Source of the DNA: Gracilariopsis chorda
Lineage: Eukaryota > Rhodophyta > Florideophyceae > Gracilariales > Gracilariaceae
Assembly (NCBI GenBank): GCA_003194525.1
Contig: NBIV01000256.1
Span: forward strand, 1 to 64,000
Reading direction: 5' to 3'
DNA length: 64,000 nucleotides
Part shown: piece after piece, positions 61,570 to 64,000 of the stretch
How positions within the stretch are numbered: position 1 is the first letter of the stretch
How the letters are laid out: each line of letters begins with the position of its first letter
Notes under the pieces: generated by a model
What the model was told of the DNA's origin: nothing
Database searches by the model: none
Seen by the model: only the letters and a program-made list of their open reading frames with translations
Program-made: the position numbers and the translations under genes

Positions 61570-64000
61570 CATATTGATAGAGGTTTTTCCTGTTTATGAG
61601 AAAAACCTCTCTCTCCTAAGAAAGGCTAACAACTTCTGTGGCCACTGGCGGACTATCTCCGCCAAAGTCTTACCTTTTCTCTCTGCTGCGGCAGGAAGCT
61701 CGCGTCTCCTAGAATCTGTCCGCTTAGTACAACGAAGCACATAGTGTTCAGCGCTGTTGGTAGCGCGCGTGTTACAGTCACATCGTGATGGTTTCCCTTC
61801 TATGTAACTTGCAACAGGGTGAAGCTTCGGCGTGTGTCCTACATAGATCTGAGACAGCGTGACTTCTGCTTTCCGAGGCGATATGATGCCTTGTAGTTCT
61901 TCTGGGACATCATTGATCAAAGGCTTGGCTTTAGAGGCAGCCATTATTCGTGTCTTGGCGTCCTCAAAGTAGACCGGTACTCTGACTTGATCTTTCATAG
62001 GAGTGCTCAAACCTTGCTTTGCAAGGCTATCCACCCTTTCATTCTGCGGAAGGCCCCAGTGCCCGGGTATCCAAACGATATCAACGAAACAGCCTCTTTT
62101 GTCGGTGATGGAACTTAGTATTCGTGAAACAGTTTGTAACGAAGAAGGTTGCTGTCGAAGAGAGCTCTGCAACCCATCTACCATACCTTTGGAGTCCGTT
62201 GCCAATCTGATTCGTCCTTTCCATCCTTCTTCACATCTTTGCAAAACCTTTTCAAGCGCGTGTTTTGCAGCGGTGACTTCTGCTGTGAACGAGGACACTT
62301 CCACTCCAGCCGGGAGTGTGGCATGTTCTTGTTCAGGACTTTTCTCGTACCACGAGATAGTGTAGGCTGCAGCTCTTACTTTCTTCAGAGAAAGGAGCTG
62401 GTATCCCAATTTATGCCCGTCTGCATCTAGTATGATCTGGGAATCCAGACAGGAGTAAGCCATGACAAATTCATCATCACAGTATACCACCATGTCTGGC
62501 ATTCGGCGATGCCGTTCATAGAACTGGCGGCACTGAGGGTGTGCTGTCATCGATATGACAAACTTCCTAGCGTTGCCTGTAAACCATCCATCCGTCCAAT
62601 CTACCGTAATTCGAGATTCCCTGTTCTCTGGTTGTCTTGATGGCTCTCCTACCGAGCCATCGCTCCAAATTTCGCATTTTGCTGGCTGTAGTGCACCCAG
62701 CAGTGCTTGCGCTGCTTCCTGTTGGACTGCCTTGTTATCGTCTTTGGAACACGGAGTATAATGGAACTCCACATTCTCTATTATGGCGAGTCCTGGCTCG
62801 ATTGAAAGCGAGGCGCGCGGCAGATGAAGAAGGCCAACCTCTGCCAGTTTCTTCTCTGCTTCTCTTTTCAATGTAGACCTCTTTTTCCTGATTCCCGTAT
62901 TGGAGAGTGTTAAGATTGATTGCTGTACCGGTATATCCTCGGGAAGCCGCTTGATCTTTTCATATAGTGCTGTGGCTTTGAGAGCAGCTATCTCTTGGAG
63001 TGACTTGACTTTGGTCAGTTCCCGAAGTTGCTCGACTGGTGTGGATTTAGCACACCCTGTTTGGATTCTCAATCCTACATTTCGGGCTCTTTCGAGGTTC
63101 CGTATGTCTTTGTCGGAAGCATTCGGAATTGCCACTCCGGCGCCGTATGTGGCTATGGGCTCGATGAACCCTTGTCTAAATGTGTGCATCGTTTGCGAAT
63201 TTGCACCCCAATTTGTTCCTGTTAGTCTCCTCAAAATCCTGCATCTACTCAAATACTTGCTTCTCACCTTCTTCAGGTGTTCCTTAAAGTTCAACCGACT
63301 GTCCAGCTGCAGTCCAAGAAATCGCACGCTGTTGGACGGGGTAACTAAAGTCCCGTTCACTGAAACCGCCAGTTGCTCGATGTCCCTTTTCCAGTTTTTG
63401 TATGTGAAGGGGACTAGAACGGTTTTTGCTGCATTCATCTTGATCTTGTTGCGGGCACAATAAGTTTCTAGTTTGTGTACTGCCCCCTGCAGTGCTGTTT
63501 GACAGCGTGTGAGGGTGTTCGCGGTTACCCATATTGCGGTGTCGTCCGCGAACATACTAATCCTTATTGATCGATTTCGTTCGCATACTGCTTTGTCCAA
63601 GTCTGCGTTGTATGCGATCCATAGCGAAGGGGATAGCGTACCCCCTTGTGGCAGGCCTTGTGGCACGACACGCTCCGAGCTTAGCGCTGTGCTCCACCGG
63701 CACTGCCACCTCCTGTCCATGAGGAATGCCCGTATCCATCTCCATAGAGAAGTTGGACATTGCATGTTTCCCAGTTTCACCATGAGGTCGTGATGCGGGA
63801 CACGGTCGTACGCAGCTGAGAAGTCGCAGAATATAGCCATGGTTTGTTTCTTCTTATTCCATCCGTGTGTCACTCCTTCACATAAGGCCTCTATCTGCTC
63901 CTCCGTTGACCTGTGCATACGAAATCCTGCTTGGATGTGCGGCAAGAGTGGCTGTAGCCATTGCATGAAAACTTTATACACCATTCTCTCCGCTGTACGG
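61527..64000 (-). mobile_element. LINE-type retrotransposon, 3' part
   Basis: A non-LTR element on the minus strand that ends at about 61527 in AATAAAGAAGAAGAAATAAA. Reverse transcriptase and RNase H are present. The endonuclease and 5' end lie beyond the window. A second, 5'-truncated family member is at 26487-27270. Confidence 0.88.
61594..64000 (-). CDS. LINE ORF2: reverse transcriptase and RNase H, partial at 5' end
   Basis: The frame is open from the window edge to TAA 61596-61594. The ATG at 63984 is internal, preceded in frame by RTAER. RT: IQAGFRMHRSTEEQIEALCE, AIFCDFSAAYDRVPHHDL, GLPQGGTLSPSLW and the catalytic box SMFADDTAIWV. RNase H from about residue 440: IWSDGSVG, SSFTAEVTAAKHALEK, LATDSKGMVDGL, VWIPGHWGLPQNERVDSLA. 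A stretch of about 85 residues separates the first Asp from the next strand, longer than usual. The C-terminus has CDCNTRATNSAEHYVLRC, a CxC...H...C knuckle. No stops or frameshifts, so this copy may be recently active. Confidence 0.9.
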   Translation of the reverse strand, partial: RTAERMVYKVFMQWLQPLLPHIQAGFRMHRSTEEQIEALCEGVTHGWNKKKQTMAIFCDFSAAYDRVPHHDLMVKLGNMQCPTSLWRWIRAFLMDRRWQCRWSTALSSERVVPQGLPQGGTLSPSLWIAYNADLDKAVCERNRSIRISMFADDTAIWVTANTLTRCQTALQGAVHKLETYCARNKIKMNAAKTVLVPFTYKNWKRDIEQLAVSVNGTLVTPSNSVRFLGLQLDSRLNFKEHLKKVRSKYLSRCRILRRLTGTNWGANSQTMHTFRQGFIEPIATYGAGVAIPNASDKDIRNLERARNVGLRIQTGCAKSTPVEQLRELTKVKSLQEIAALKATALYEKIKRLPEDIPVQQSILTLSNTGIRKKRSTLKREAEKKLAEVGLLHLPRASLSIEPGLAIIENVEFHYTPCSKDDNKAVQQEAAQALLGALQPAKCEIWSDGSVGEPSRQPENRESRITVDWTDGWFTGNARKFVISMTAHPQCRQFYERHRRMPDMVVYCDDEFVMAYSCLDSQIILDADGHKLGYQLLSLKKVRAAAYTISWYEKSPEQEHATLPAGVEVSSFTAEVTAAKHALEKVLQRCEEGWKGRIRLATDSKGMVDGLQSSLRQQPSSLQTVSRILSSITDKRGCFVDIVWIPGHWGLPQNERVDSLAKQGLSTPMKDQVRVPVYFEDAKTRIMAASKAKPLINDVPEELQGIISPRKAEVTLSQIYVGHTPKLHPVASYIEGKPSRCDCNTRATNSAEHYVLRCTKRTDSRRRELPAAAERKGKTLAEIVRQWPQKLLAFLRRERFFS

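Noticed and set aside
1..64000. CRISPR arrays, prophage, operons or other bacterial features
   Set aside because: No regular short repeats with spacers and no bacterial gene organisation. All gene content is of eukaryotic transposon type.

Overview
The window looks like a nuclear, transposon-dominated region of a eukaryote. It has no operons, ribosome-binding sites, rRNA or tRNA genes. Almost every long reading frame belongs to a mobile element, and the sequence between elements is AT-rich with few credible host genes. The element mix is two chromodomain Ty3/gypsy families, a hAT, two Harbinger-type elements with a SANT-like partner gene, a LINE with a C-terminal RNase H domain, a Helitron-type helicase and a tyrosine recombinase. 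A macroalga, perhaps a red alga, would fit, but this is a low-confidence guess that the sequence alone cannot settle.

Layout. 1-8715 is the 3' part of a gypsy element (copy 1, + strand): gag end, pol with four in-frame stops, a chromodomain, a 613-codon ORF on the opposite strand between pol and the 3' LTR, and a 912-bp LTR. 9632-12019 is a decayed hAT transposase. 13383-23230 is a complete minus-strand element of the same lineage (copy 2), with 843/833-bp LTRs and a CGTAC target duplication. 23.2-26.2 kb is AT-rich and holds one 374-bp MITE. 26.2-28.9 kb is a degenerate gene with a Cys-rich domain, split by a 5'-truncated LINE. 29.0-31.0 kb is a possible DNA transposon bounded by TGCGCACT palindromes. 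31.0-33.2 kb is a decayed Harbinger element. 33947-39234 is a second gypsy type (Gypsy B) with 222/221-bp LTRs, inserted into a reading frame whose two halves survive on either side. 43.3-45.2 kb holds a Helitron-type helicase remnant and a solo LTR of the copy 2 family. 46341-46710 is a second MITE copy, inverted. 49471-51967 is a well-preserved Harbinger element with 19-bp TIRs. 52602-53095 is a 142-bp tandem satellite. 54.0 kb has a tyrosine-recombinase fragment. 61527 to the window end is a LINE whose ORF is open to the edge.

Three features stand out. The copy 1/copy 2 gypsy lineage is peppered with short perfect hairpins inside coding sequence and LTRs. Its pol frames are interrupted almost only by TAG codons, without frameshifts over about 4.7 kb each. 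Copy 1 carries a long antisense ORF of unknown function. In addition, Gypsy B shows a textbook -1 frameshift site: A AAA AAC, a 7-nt spacer, then a 7-bp hairpin.
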